A stretch of DNA of 15,536 nucleotides from the NCBI GenBank assembly GCA_024278035.1, contig JAJRUA010000373.1, positions 1 through 15,536 of the forward strand, in the 5' to 3' direction. The notes beneath the pieces were generated by a model that worked only from the letters and a program-made list of their open reading frames with translations, searched no databases and was not told where the DNA came from. The position numbers and the translations under genes are program-made. Source of the stretch: Planctomycetota bacterium. GTDB taxonomy: Bacteria > Planctomycetota > Planctomycetia > Pirellulales > Lacipirellulaceae. Of the stretch, positions 6,559 to 14,199 are shown one piece after another (position 1 is the stretch's first letter; each line of letters begins with the position of its first letter).

Positions 6559-7224
6559 TTATTCAGCGTCTTTAGGTTGCCAGCAGGCACGAATGAGGCC
6601 CAATTTTCTCTCGACGGTCCGCTCGACGACGCCCAAGTCTTTGGCGATTTCTGCGTTGGTCCACCCTTCGAGTTTTCGGCCAGATATCTTACGCAGCCCT
6701 TCATTCGGCAGTAGCTCCATCAATCGCTTCAGCTCTTCTTCCATAGCAACGAGGAACTCGGGTCCCAATTCGTTGTCCTCAGGATCAAAGCCGGAGTTAC
6801 TCGAATCCGAGCTGCCTGGAACGCCTGCTGCACGACCGATCGGCACAGGGGTTTTTCCGCCACCACGTTTCTGGGCGTTTTCGTACTGTCGCTGGTTGAT
6901 CGCCTTGCGGGCCGTGATTTTCGCCAATAACGACCACAAGTTGCCCCGGTCGTGAAGTCGGGGGAAGCGATCCTCTGCCACTCCGTCGAACAGACTGTGC
7001 ATCGCACTCAAAGCCACATCCTCTTCATCCGCCGAGCTACGTGGCAAATTGCCCAGTTTCATCCGAGCCAATGCGACGATTCGACGAAAATAACGGTCCC
7101 AAAGTTCTTGCTGAGCGAACGACTCTTCACCCGATCGAAGATTGGCGATCCACATGGTGACCGAACCATGCTCTTCGTCCGGGGCATCGTCGGAGGCGCC
7201 GTCAACAGGTCGATCAGTCGTCAT
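6559..7224 (-). CDS. ECF-type RNA polymerase sigma factor
   Basis: A 221-aa sigma-70 family protein. Sigma region 2 is about residues 41-118 (LWDRYFRRIVALARMKL, ADEEDVALSAMHSLFDG, NLWSLLAKITARKAIN), followed by a low-complexity Gly/Ser/Asp linker (about 120-155). Region 4 is about 161-212 with a helix-turn-helix (WTNAEIAKDLGVVERTVERKL). The short two-region architecture and the A.R.A.N.R end of region 2 fit the ECF group common in planctomycetes (Sigma70_ECF). The ATG at 7224 is chosen because the sequence before it, up to 7314, has no family features; no clear Shine-Dalgarno is seen, so the start is uncertain. No anti-sigma gene is adjacent. It is divergent from the PEP-CTERM gene at 7551, which makes that gene a candidate target. 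Confidence 0.9.
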   Translation of the reverse strand: MTTDRPVDGASDDAPDEEHGSVTMWIANLRSGEESFAQQELWDRYFRRIVALARMKLGNLPRSSADEEDVALSAMHSLFDGVAEDRFPRLHDRGNLWSLLAKITARKAINQRQYENAQKRGGGKTPVPIGRAAGVPGSSDSSNSGFDPEDNELGPEFLVAMEEELKRLMELLPNEGLRKISGRKLEGWTNAEIAKDLGVVERTVERKLGLIRACWQPKDAE

Positions 7225-7426
7225 GCGAAGCGTGGCCGTCGAGAAGGAAAGAGACGAAGGGGATAAGCGGGACTTATCTAACAACAGTCTCCGCGGAGTT
7301 ACCCACAAAGGCAAGTGAAAAAATCACCTTCTATTGCTGTAGACGCTAACAGCGTTACTCTCAGCGCCCCCCCCTCTGTCGACTCAACCGGGCCTTCCGA
7401 CGGTCGGCCTGTCGTTTTACTCCATA

Positions 7427-7470
7427 AGCGTGTCGGGCCGTGGGGACGGTTGCTGATTAGCTGAATGTCA
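7427..7470 (+). promoter_or_regulatory. Conserved upstream box, copy 1
   Basis: This 44-nt block matches 8960-9003 at 38 of 44 positions (shared core GGACGGTTGCTGAT). It lies 80 nt before the ATG at 7551; the other copy lies 76 nt before the ATG at 9080. Conservation outside coding sequence at the same distance suggests a promoter, operator or leader element. The rest of the 326-nt gap 7225-7550 shows only a small hairpin, ACGCT-AAC-AGCGT (about 7343-7355), and a C-run. Confidence 0.6.
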
Positions 7471-7536
7471 CCCAGGTGACTCATCTTGGTCAAGGCATGG
7501 AAAAGAGCCTATTTCTTCAAGGTGAATTGACAAACA

Positions 7537-7543
7537 AAGGAGG
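7537..7543 (+). promoter_or_regulatory. Strong Shine-Dalgarno fixing the start at 7551
   Basis: AAGGAGG, 7 nt before ATG 7551. It decides against an in-frame GTG at 7476 that would place 25 non-signal residues ahead of the signal peptide. Confidence 0.85.
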
Positions 7544-7550
7544 ACTCGAG

Positions 7551-8765
7551 ATGTCTGTTTCAAGAGCTGTTTGGCTATCGATTGTCGCTGCTGCGCTGCA
7601 GGTCTCTGCACCCGCTTGGGCGACGATTCCTTACACGCCGGTTTCTCCGACAGGAGCCTCTCCACTCGGCCCGGGAGTGGAGGTTGTCAGTAAAGTACCC
7701 GGGAAGGAGTATTCTGCCGATTTTGATCACACGACAGCCGGATTGGGCGGATCACCCGACCCACAACAAGTTGTCGCATGGGATGGCATTGGCGGAACAG
7801 CGGATGGGATCGACTTCTCTGGAACAAGGCCAAGCTGGACACTCGATCAAGAAATCGATGCGATTGCCAATGGTCGTGATCGCTTCTTCAACGCGATTCG
7901 AGAGGATGAGGCCCACTTGGTTTTTTCCTACGACGATCAGGCATCCGCCATCGTGGCAGCGCCTGGTGCAGGACTGATGGCCGTCCCCTTGCCCTTGCCT
8001 GGTGGGGGGCCAGTGCTGTTGTCGAACGGTAACTTAATTGGTGGATCCGGTGAACTAAGTGTGGAGGAAGCTGGTGCCTTCAGCGCTTCCTCAACCCAAA
8101 GTCTTTGGGCTAGCCAAGCTGAGATCAATGGAATGCCCTTGCCACGTGATATTGATGGCGTCGAGCTTTGGGGCCCTGAACCCGCTTTCACGGAGGATAC
8201 GAACAAATACTCGCTTGACCTTGATTTCCTCAGCGGTGTCTCTGTTTGGAACGGCAACGGAACGCCCTACATCGACCATAGTACGATTGTTTCGGCTGTT
8301 GAAAGTTTACTAGGCCCCATCCCTGGACCTGCGTTCTTGCCCTTCGACAATCAAGAAGGAATCAATGCGATTAACCTGGATGCCTTGATGGTGAGTGATG
8401 TTGGCGAACAGGATATCTTCGATGGCGATCCCACTGGGGGCGGAGGTCCGACGGACTTCGTGATCTTCAGCATTCGTCAGATTATCGACTTGGCTGATCC
8501 GACCGGCTACTACGCCACGGGAAGCGAATTGTTCGTGCTCGGCGGCGACGGAACTATCAGCTTCCTCGCTCATGGTGGCCACGTTTGGGACAAAAGTTAC
8601 GCTCTGGCGGAGCTCTCAGTGCTTGATCCGTTTGGGAACAATCTAAACGGGGTGATTGATATCAACGCGATTGAAGCGATTGCAAGTATCCCCGAACCGG
8701 CGGCTGCCGCTCTACTGTTCACCTGTCTCGGGTCAGTGGGAGCCATGCGGTGGCGTCTCGGCTGA
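7551..8765 (+). CDS. PEP-CTERM protein of unrecognised family (paralogue A)
   Basis: A 404-aa exported protein. Signal peptide about 1-24 (MSVSRAVWLSIVAAALQ, then APAWA). The body of about 350 residues is not a family I recognise; it aligns along its length with the next gene (503 aa), sharing blocks such as DEAHLVFS.DD, EEAG.F, NGMPLP.D.DG.ELWGPEP, GTPYI, INLDALMVSD, FSIRQI.D.ADP.G and YATGSELFVL. The C-terminus IPEP (380-383) with hydrophobic helix and MRWRLG tail is a PEP-CTERM sorting signal. Unlike its paralogue it has no dockerin repeats between body and anchor: VIDINAIEAIAS runs straight into IPEP. It has its own terminator. Surface-anchored or exported structural role is inferred; no catalytic motif is evident. 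Confidence 0.88.
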   Translation: MSVSRAVWLSIVAAALQVSAPAWATIPYTPVSPTGASPLGPGVEVVSKVPGKEYSADFDHTTAGLGGSPDPQQVVAWDGIGGTADGIDFSGTRPSWTLDQEIDAIANGRDRFFNAIREDEAHLVFSYDDQASAIVAAPGAGLMAVPLPLPGGGPVLLSNGNLIGGSGELSVEEAGAFSASSTQSLWASQAEINGMPLPRDIDGVELWGPEPAFTEDTNKYSLDLDFLSGVSVWNGNGTPYIDHSTIVSAVESLLGPIPGPAFLPFDNQEGINAINLDALMVSDVGEQDIFDGDPTGGGGPTDFVIFSIRQIIDLADPTGYYATGSELFVLGGDGTISFLAHGGHVWDKSYALAELSVLDPFGNNLNGVIDINAIEAIASIPEPAAAALLFTCLGSVGAMRWRLG

Positions 8766-8797
8766 GCCGATAGGCGATTGATTATGGTTTTACACAG

Positions 8798-8830
8798 CGA
8801 GCCGGTCCTTCAAGGACCGGCTCGTTTTTT
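8798..8830 (+). terminator. Rho-independent terminator after paralogue A
   Basis: An 11-bp perfect stem CGAGCCGGTCC (8798-8808) with GGACCGGCTCG (8814-8824), loop TTCAA, then six T. It lies 32 nt after the stop, and its stem is similar to the terminator at 10634-10663. Confidence 0.92.
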
Positions 8831-8844
8831 GTTTGCAAAGCCGA

Positions 8845-8930
8845 ATGGCGAGCGGTGGGGGGCGTCAGCCCCCCGACACTGGCTGCTGCTGCCGTCATTC
8901 ATCGGTAGGCTAACGCCCACCGCTCGCCAT
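8845..8930. repeat. Imperfect inverted repeat (REP-like hairpin element 3)
   Basis: The outer 15 bp, ATGGCGAGCGGTGGG (8845-8859) with its complement (8916-8930), pair exactly. Pairing continues inward with a 3-nt bulge in the G-run and a few mismatches (GCGTCAGCC against GGCTAACGC). The loop has GCTGCTGCT and CATTC before ATCGG, as in element 2. It lies just after a strong terminator and ahead of the upstream box of the next gene. Confidence 0.8.
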
Positions 8931-8959
8931 CAGAACAATTGTCCAATTTTTTTCTTGGC

Positions 8960-9003
8960 AGCGTGTCGGGCTGTGAGGACGGTTGCTGATAAGCCTAATG
9001 TTA
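8960..9003 (+). promoter_or_regulatory. Conserved upstream box, copy 2
   Basis: Counterpart of 7427-7470 (38 of 44 identical, ungapped), 76 nt before ATG 9080. With the terminator and element 3 it accounts for most of the 314-nt gap 8766-9079; the rest shows nothing recognisable apart from a weak AAGG just before the start. Confidence 0.6.
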
Positions 9004-9079
9004 CGAGCACGAGTCGTTTCTCGCATGCTCGCCTATTCCGTTCCCGTTCACGCGTTTTACGCAAGGTTCAAGGTGTCTC

Positions 9080-10591
9080 ATGTCGATATCACGGGCTCGC
9101 TGGTTGTCCGCAATTGTTGTCACACTGCTCGGAGCCACGCCCGCTTTGGCGCTGCTTCCCTACTCGCCGGTACCGGTGTTCGGTCCGCCGACGATTGGCC
9201 CTGGTGTCATGCCTCCCAGTTTTGTTTATGGAAAAGAGTACACGCACGATAGCGATTTCTCAGTCGTTGGCCCCACGCCCGACCCTGAGCAAGTCATTAA
9301 CTGGGATGGTGTCGGCGGAACGCTGGATAGCGTGGATTACACTGGCTCACGCTTAGGCTGGACCCCGGACCAAGAGGTGGATGCCATTGCTAACCAACGT
9401 GACGCCCTTTTTGACCAAACTATTCGCGACGAAGCTCATCTCGTTTTCTCGATCGATGATGAGATTGCGATGTACGACCCGGGTGGTGTACTTGGGCTGT
9501 TCACGGTTCCCAGTGCGGGCTCTGTTTACATCTCCAACGGCAATGCTATCGGCGGAGCCGGGGAAGTTAGTTTTGAAGAGGCGGGTCTGTTCGCTCCTTC
9601 TTCGATCCAGGGGGTGTGGGCATCGCAGCTCGAAGTGAATGGAATGCCCCTTCCCTTGGACGTTGATGGCACCGAGCTTTGGGGTCCCGAACCGGATGGG
9701 GGAGGCGGTCCCGAGCTTTCTTTCTTTGGCGACGCCGACAAGTACTCGCTCGATATCGACGCCCCGAGCGGCGTTTCGGTTTGGAATGCCTCGGGGACGC
9801 CCTACATTACGCAGCCGATGATTGTCGGTGCTGTCACGGCGCTATTAGGCCCCATCCCAGGCTCAGCTTCATTACGAGACGGTGTGGAAGGCTCTCAAGC
9901 CATCAATCTCGACGCCCTGATGGTTAGCGACATTGTAGGTGATCCGGATTATTTTGATGCGGACCCACTTCTCGATAGCAACTTTCTAGGCGCGGATCTA
10001 GTGGATCAAAACGGCGCTCCGATCGAACCTTACAATTCCGAGGGAGAGATGCGCGGTGATTCGATCATTTTTAGCATCCGTCAGATCGTTGATCCGGCCG
10101 ACCCAGATGGGTTCTACGCAACCGGTAGTGAATTGTTTGTACTCGACGCATTGGCGGGGGTCAGCTACCTCGTGCATGGCGGCAAAGTGTGGGACCAGGC
10201 TTATGCCCTGAGTGACCTTGCCTACATGGGTGGCCCCGATGGGACGATCGAAGAAGGCTATGGCATCATCGACATCAACGCCATTGAAGCGGTCGGTAGA
10301 GATCAGGAGGGAGTCACCCCTGCCTTGTCGGGCGACTACAACCGCAATGGCGTCGTCGATGCGGCTGATTACACGGTCTGGCGCGACACGAATGGAGCGA
10401 CCGGCTATGGACTCGCCGCCGACGACAATGGAGACCATGTGGTGAACTTCATCGACTACCTCCTCTGGTCAGCGAATTTTGGTGCTGTTGCCCCCTCGTT
10501 TGCCGTCTCGGTTCCTGAGCCAACAGGCGCTCTCCTGGCCCTAGTTGCTCTGGTAAGTGCCGGTTTCATACGACCTTGTCGAGCCAATTGA
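9080..10591 (+). CDS. PEP-CTERM protein with dockerin pair, unrecognised family (paralogue B)
   Basis: A 503-aa exported protein, paralogue of the preceding gene and roughly half identical over the shared body by eye. Signal peptide about 1-25 (MSISRARWLSAIVVTLLG, then TPALA). Body blocks match paralogue A, with extra insertions (GGGGPELSFFGD; about 30 residues around LLDSNFLGADLVDQNG). After IDINAIEAV a dockerin-like doublet at about 418-468 (GDYNRNGVVDAADYTVWRD and DDNGDHVVNFIDYLLW) precedes VPEP (478-481), a hydrophobic helix and the tail RPCRAN. Both repeats keep the D-x-N-x-D calcium-loop pattern. ATG 9080 has AAGG upstream and matches the paralogue start. Function is unknown; anchoring by exosortase processing is inferred from the C-terminal motif. 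Confidence 0.88.
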   Translation: MSISRARWLSAIVVTLLGATPALALLPYSPVPVFGPPTIGPGVMPPSFVYGKEYTHDSDFSVVGPTPDPEQVINWDGVGGTLDSVDYTGSRLGWTPDQEVDAIANQRDALFDQTIRDEAHLVFSIDDEIAMYDPGGVLGLFTVPSAGSVYISNGNAIGGAGEVSFEEAGLFAPSSIQGVWASQLEVNGMPLPLDVDGTELWGPEPDGGGGPELSFFGDADKYSLDIDAPSGVSVWNASGTPYITQPMIVGAVTALLGPIPGSASLRDGVEGSQAINLDALMVSDIVGDPDYFDADPLLDSNFLGADLVDQNGAPIEPYNSEGEMRGDSIIFSIRQIVDPADPDGFYATGSELFVLDALAGVSYLVHGGKVWDQAYALSDLAYMGGPDGTIEEGYGIIDINAIEAVGRDQEGVTPALSGDYNRNGVVDAADYTVWRDTNGATGYGLAADDNGDHVVNFIDYLLWSANFGAVAPSFAVSVPEPTGALLALVALVSAGFIRPCRAN

Positions 10592-10633
10592 GGAAGTTGA
10601 TCTTGGCAATGGTTGCATTCTGCATTTCGTAGG

Positions 10634-10663
10634 CGAGCCGGCCTTTCGGGGCCGGCTCGTTTT
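10634..10663 (+). terminator. Rho-independent terminator after paralogue B
   Basis: A 10-bp perfect stem CGAGCCGGCC (10634-10643) with GGCCGGCTCG (10650-10659), loop TTTCGG, then four T. It is similar in sequence and placement to the terminator of paralogue A, as expected if the whole unit was duplicated. Confidence 0.88.
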
Positions 10664-10766
10664 GTTCGCCGAGCATGTTCTGTTGCCTAGAAAGTGTGAG
10701 AGTTCCCTCGCTGCTGAGACGATGGCATCGGCAAAGTATCTCGCTGGCTTCGCTGGGCTGTGTTAC

Positions 10767-11381
10767 TCACTCGCCGAAATGGTCCTCATAGTCAGCCATT
10801 GACGCTCGGACGACCTCCAAAGCTTGCTCACGTCCGTAAGCAGCGTCGATCTTTACCTTGCCCGCTTCCTCTGGCGTGAGCGCTTTGTAGATGCTGAAGT
10901 AGTGCCGCAGACGATCGACCAAAACCTCTGGCAGCTCGGACACGTCGTTCACGCCGCTCCACATCGCATCGTTCTCAAGAACAGTAATGATCTTGTCGTC
11001 CGCCTCCCCGTTATCCAGCATTGGAAGACCACCAACGACACGAGCGTTAACGATGATTTCCTGCTTGGTGATCGGGCGCTCGCTGATAACACAAATATCG
11101 AGCGGGTCGCCATCGCCCGCGTCCGACTCAGGCATCAACGCTTGTACTCGCTTGCCACAAAACGTACGTGGGATAAATCCATAGAGCGTCGGAGCAAAGG
11201 CCGACGTGCGATTCGGACGGTCCACACGCAAGAAGCCCGTCTTCTTATCCAGTTCGTACTTTACACGGTCGAACGGCGTGAGTTCGATGTAGGCGTGAAC
11301 GATCTGTGGAGGCTCGGGACCAATCTCCAGTCCATGCCAGGGGTGAGGACGCCAGCGAAAAAACGGCTGAGGAAAGCTCAT
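10767..11381 (-). CDS. ppa: Inorganic pyrophosphatase (family I, soluble)
   Basis: A 204-aa cytosolic enzyme hydrolysing pyrophosphate to two phosphates, which pulls biosynthetic reactions forward. Family I hallmarks: KYELDKKTG (K41, E43), LRVDRP (51-56), [11 protein letters not shown] (67-76), the metal-binding signature DGDPLDIC (D90, D92, D95), and a C-terminal KVKIDAAYG segment. Length is close to bacterial enzymes (about 175 aa) with some 25 extra N-terminal residues. ATG 11381 is used; a TTG at 11396 would add only five residues, and no clear ribosome site is seen. It lies 71 nt downstream of a PPi-type phosphofructokinase on the same strand, so one enzyme that would use PPi is next to one that destroys it. 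Confidence 0.93.
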   Translation of the reverse strand: MSFPQPFFRWRPHPWHGLEIGPEPPQIVHAYIELTPFDRVKYELDKKTGFLRVDRPNRTSAFAPTLYGFIPRTFCGKRVQALMPESDAGDGDPLDICVISERPITKQEIIVNARVVGGLPMLDNGEADDKIITVLENDAMWSGVNDVSELPEVLVDRLRHYFSIYKALTPEEAGKVKIDAAYGREQALEVVRASMADYEDHFGE

Positions 11382-11452
11382 GCAGGAAAAAGCCAAGCAA
11401 AATTACAGGATTGGTCTTGAGGCAATTTTTATAGGCAAGCGGTTAAAAAACG

Positions 11453-12784
11453 CTAGCTGACAATATCTTCTTCGTTGACGTAAGTTTCCAAAAAGCGAGT
11501 TAGCTTGTGAAAGTCGCTCTCTTGATCGATGTAGCGGACGACTGTGACCAAAGTGTCAGGATCGACCAATTCCTCGAACGGGACGTAGAGCAATTGAAGC
11601 TGTCCTTCGATCGAAACCATCACGCCATCCAGCCCCTTCTCGACCAGCGCACGATAACCGCCAACGCCAAGCTGGCTGCCGAGCATCGCATCAAAAGCGT
11701 GGGGCTCGGAGCAGCGGGCTTCGTAACCCAACTGAATCGGCTTTACGTCTCGTTGCTTGTCCGTCTGACGAGCGTACTCCTTGGCAATCAGTTTGCTAAA
11801 CAGCTCGTGAAGCGAAACCTCAGAGATTTTAATGTGGCCATGATCGTCCCGGGGAATCCCTTCGACATAACTGTAGGGAAGCAACTCGGCGAGTCCTTCG
11901 GCAACAATCACCACACCGTACTGTTTGCCTTCACGCTCACGGGTGGTCATGGTCAAAACAATGCGACGGATCACCTCTTCGAGGTCCATAATGTCGCGTG
12001 TGTGCGTTTCGCCCGTGATGGGGTCGGTGTACTCCTCGGTCGTTCGGTACTTGCCAGCAATATCCTCAACGCTGATGACGAGGCTCGCCTCACCCGCAAT
12101 CGCTACGCCATAGGCTAACCAACCCGCACTGCGCCCCATCGACTCAACAAGAAAGTAACAACGGTTCGCTTCGGCGTCCGACAAAAGGTTGCGAACAGCC
12201 CGAGCCAGGAAATCGACCGCGGTGAAATAGCCGAAGGTAAAATCGATACCGCGATAATCGTTGTCGATTGTCTTGGGCAAGTGAACAACCGGGATTCGTG
12301 TGGCACCCTCCGGCAAGCGATCTTGATACAGCTTGAACTTGTTGGCCGTCTTGAGCGTGTCGTCGCCACCGATTGAGATCAGTGCATCGACGCCAATCGA
12401 ACGGAGCCCTTCGTAAACATTCTTGAGCGGTGCGGAGCGTTCCGAGTCGTCCAGATGAGCAGGGCTTGATATTCCTTTACCCGGATTGGCTCGTGCGGTG
12501 CCGATCATAATGCCCTGCCGATTACGAGTACGGCTGAGCATCTTGTGGTCGATCATCACGTAGTCCGAGCCCTCGACCAACGGCTTGTCTTCCGAAAAAT
12601 CGATCAGGCTGGAATACCCATGCTTGATACCGACGACCTCAATGCCATTTCGAAGGAACGAGACAGCCGCCGCCGAGATGACCGCATTCGCCGCTGGGGC
12701 CGGGCCACCGGCAAACAGAATAGCGACCTTCTTGATCTTGTGACTGCCAGGCTGTTGGGGACGCGAAAGGCTATTGTCAGACAT
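11453..12784 (-). CDS. pfp: Diphosphate-dependent 6-phosphofructokinase
   Basis: A 443-aa phosphofructokinase catalysing phosphorylation of fructose 6-phosphate in glycolysis. Nucleotide/PPi-site motifs are FAGGPAPA (24-31), GGDD (139-142), PKTIDND (170-176) and the sugar-phosphate motif MGRSAGW (216-222). GGDD in place of GGDG, and Lys in PKTIDND in place of Gly, are the two established markers of PPi-dependent enzymes (EC 2.7.1.90), which act reversibly. The length exceeds that of classical ATP enzymes (about 320 aa) and fits the longer PPi-type group. The ATG at 12784 is without a clear Shine-Dalgarno; the stop is TAG. It lies 71 nt after accC and 71 nt before the pyrophosphatase start, so these may be co-transcribed. 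Phosphoryl donor is inferred from motifs only. Confidence 0.9.
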   Translation of the reverse strand: MSDNSLSRPQQPGSHKIKKVAILFAGGPAPAANAVISAAAVSFLRNGIEVVGIKHGYSSLIDFSEDKPLVEGSDYVMIDHKMLSRTRNRQGIMIGTARANPGKGISSPAHLDDSERSAPLKNVYEGLRSIGVDALISIGGDDTLKTANKFKLYQDRLPEGATRIPVVHLPKTIDNDYRGIDFTFGYFTAVDFLARAVRNLLSDAEANRCYFLVESMGRSAGWLAYGVAIAGEASLVISVEDIAGKYRTTEEYTDPITGETHTRDIMDLEEVIRRIVLTMTTREREGKQYGVVIVAEGLAELLPYSYVEGIPRDDHGHIKISEVSLHELFSKLIAKEYARQTDKQRDVKPIQLGYEARCSEPHAFDAMLGSQLGVGGYRALVEKGLDGVMVSIEGQLQLLYVPFEELVDPDTLVTVVRYIDQESDFHKLTRFLETYVNEEDIVS

Positions 12785-12811
12785 GCTTTTAGATATCCCG
12801 GAAGGGACAAT

Positions 12812-12850
12812 CGAGGTGGGAAAGGAAGGGGCGAGGTGGGAAAGGAAGGG
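12812..12850. repeat. Two-copy tandem repeat between accC and pfp
   Basis: CGAGGTGGGAAAGGAAGGG occurs at 12812-12830 and again at 12832-12850, identical over 19 nt with a 20-nt period. It is purine-rich on + and pyrimidine-rich on the transcribed sense of the neighbouring genes. Likely a local slippage duplication in the 71-nt spacer. Confidence 0.85.
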
Positions 12851-12855
12851 AGCGG

Positions 12856-14199
12856 TTAAGCTGTGAACGTACGTTCGACAAACTTCGTGTCGATACGAGC
12901 TTCGGAGAACGCGGTGTGGCTGAGAATCTCTTGGTGCAAGGGGATGGTTGTCTTAATGCCATCGACCTTGAGCTCCGCCAGGGCACGTAACATGCAAGCG
13001 ATCGCTTCGTCTCGAGTCGGCTGATGCACGAGCAACTTGCCGATCATCGAGTCGTAATAGGGGGGCACCACATAACCACTATGGGTATGGGAATCGAATC
13101 GGACGCCGTAGCCACCCGGGACGATAAGTCGCTCGATTTTTCCCGGCGAAGGCTGAAAGTTACGCGATGGGTCTTCTGCGTTGATTCGGCACTCGATCGC
13201 ATGGCCTCGGCAGGGGATATCGTCTTGGGTTACCCACAGTGGCTCGCCCGAAGCGATACGCAACTGCGCTTTAATCAGATCGAATCCAGAGATTAGCTCG
13301 CTCACTGGGTGCTAGACCTGAATACGGGCGTTCACCTCGATGAAGTAATAGTTGTCGTCCTGGTCCACAACAAACTCAACCGTCGCAGCGTTAGAGTAAT
13401 CGGCTGACTTGATAAGCTGTACCGCCGACGAGCACATTGCGACGCGCGTCTCTTGACTGATGTTGGGGCTAGGGCTTTCTTCGATCAGTTTTTGATGACG
13501 CCGCTGGGTCGAACAGTCGCGTTCCCAAAGGTGGATCGCGTTGCCATGCTGATCGGCTAAAACTTGCACTTCGACGTGGCGAGGGTTCTCAATGTATTTT
13601 TCTAGGTAGACATCTCCGTTGCCGAAGGCCGCCTCGGCTTCGACCCGCGCTTGCTGCAAGGCATCGGATAAGTCGGACTCGCTCGCCGCGATTCGCATTC
13701 CACGTCCGCCGCCCCCCGCAACCGCCTTAATCAGAACCGGAAAACCAACTTCGTTGGCAAAGCTAAGAGCATCCGCTTCGCTGGTGATGAGCCCCGCACT
13801 GCCCGGTACGACCGGCACTCCCGACTTGCGAGCCAACTCACGGCCCAGGTTCTTATCGCCCAGCTTGGACATCGCTTCGGGACTGGGCCCGATAAAATCA
13901 AAGTTGCTGCTTCGACAAACCTCGTTGAAATGAGCGTTCTCGGCAAGAAATCCATAGCCCGGATGGATCGCCTCGACATCTCCCAACTCCGCAGCCGCGA
14001 TCACATTCGTGATTTTAAGATAACTGTCTGCCGCTTTGGCGGGACCGACACAAAAGGTTTCGTCCGCCAATTCCAGATAGTTGGCGCCACGATCTCCCTC
14101 GCTGTAAATCGCAACGGTCTCAACACCCAATTCACGGCAAGCGCGCATGATCCGCAGGGCAATCTCACCACGGTTGGCAATCAGGATGCGTCGGTACAT
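12856..14199 (-). pseudogene. accC: Biotin carboxylase accC interrupted by in-frame TAG at codon 296
   Basis: Acetyl-CoA carboxylase biotin carboxylase (ATP-dependent carboxylation of biotin on AccB, first step of fatty acid synthesis). The frame covers 447 codons, matching E. coli AccC (449), but codon 296 is TAG (13314-13312). The first part (14199-13312) has [20 protein letters not shown], the ATP-grasp loop [10 protein letters not shown] (161-170), [25 protein letters not shown] and [10 protein letters not shown] ending at 295. The second part (in frame from 13311 to 12856) continues [29 protein letters not shown] (Arg338) and [10 protein letters not shown]. The interrupted residue is Glu296 in E. 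coli, the proposed base acting on bicarbonate. Conservation on both sides implies a very recent mutation, a sequence error, or readthrough. A GTG at 13305 could only start an inactive fragment. Confidence 0.9.
13312..13314 (-). other. In-frame amber codon replacing catalytic Glu296 of accC
   Basis: On the - strand the codons read CAG GTC TAG CAC CCA GTG (Q V stop H P V). The invariant sequence of the family is QVEHPV, so TAG stands for a Glu codon; GAG to TAG is a single substitution. No frameshift is involved: both halves are in the same frame. Confidence 0.95.

Noticed and set aside
7431..7457. Sigma-54 promoter in the conserved box (as for proteobacterial PEP-CTERM genes)
   Set aside because: TTGCT is present, but no GG doublet lies at the required spacing upstream in either copy, so the -24/-12 pattern fails.
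2859..8930. CRISPR array from the repeated GC-rich palindromes
   Set aside because: The three elements are far apart, each is an inverted repeat, and there is no regular repeat-spacer array or cas gene.
12856..14199. UAG as a reassigned sense codon or pyrrolysine in accC
   Set aside because: UAG ends flhF, pfp and the M24 peptidase in this window at the expected family lengths, and pyrrolysine at a catalytic Glu would make no chemical sense.
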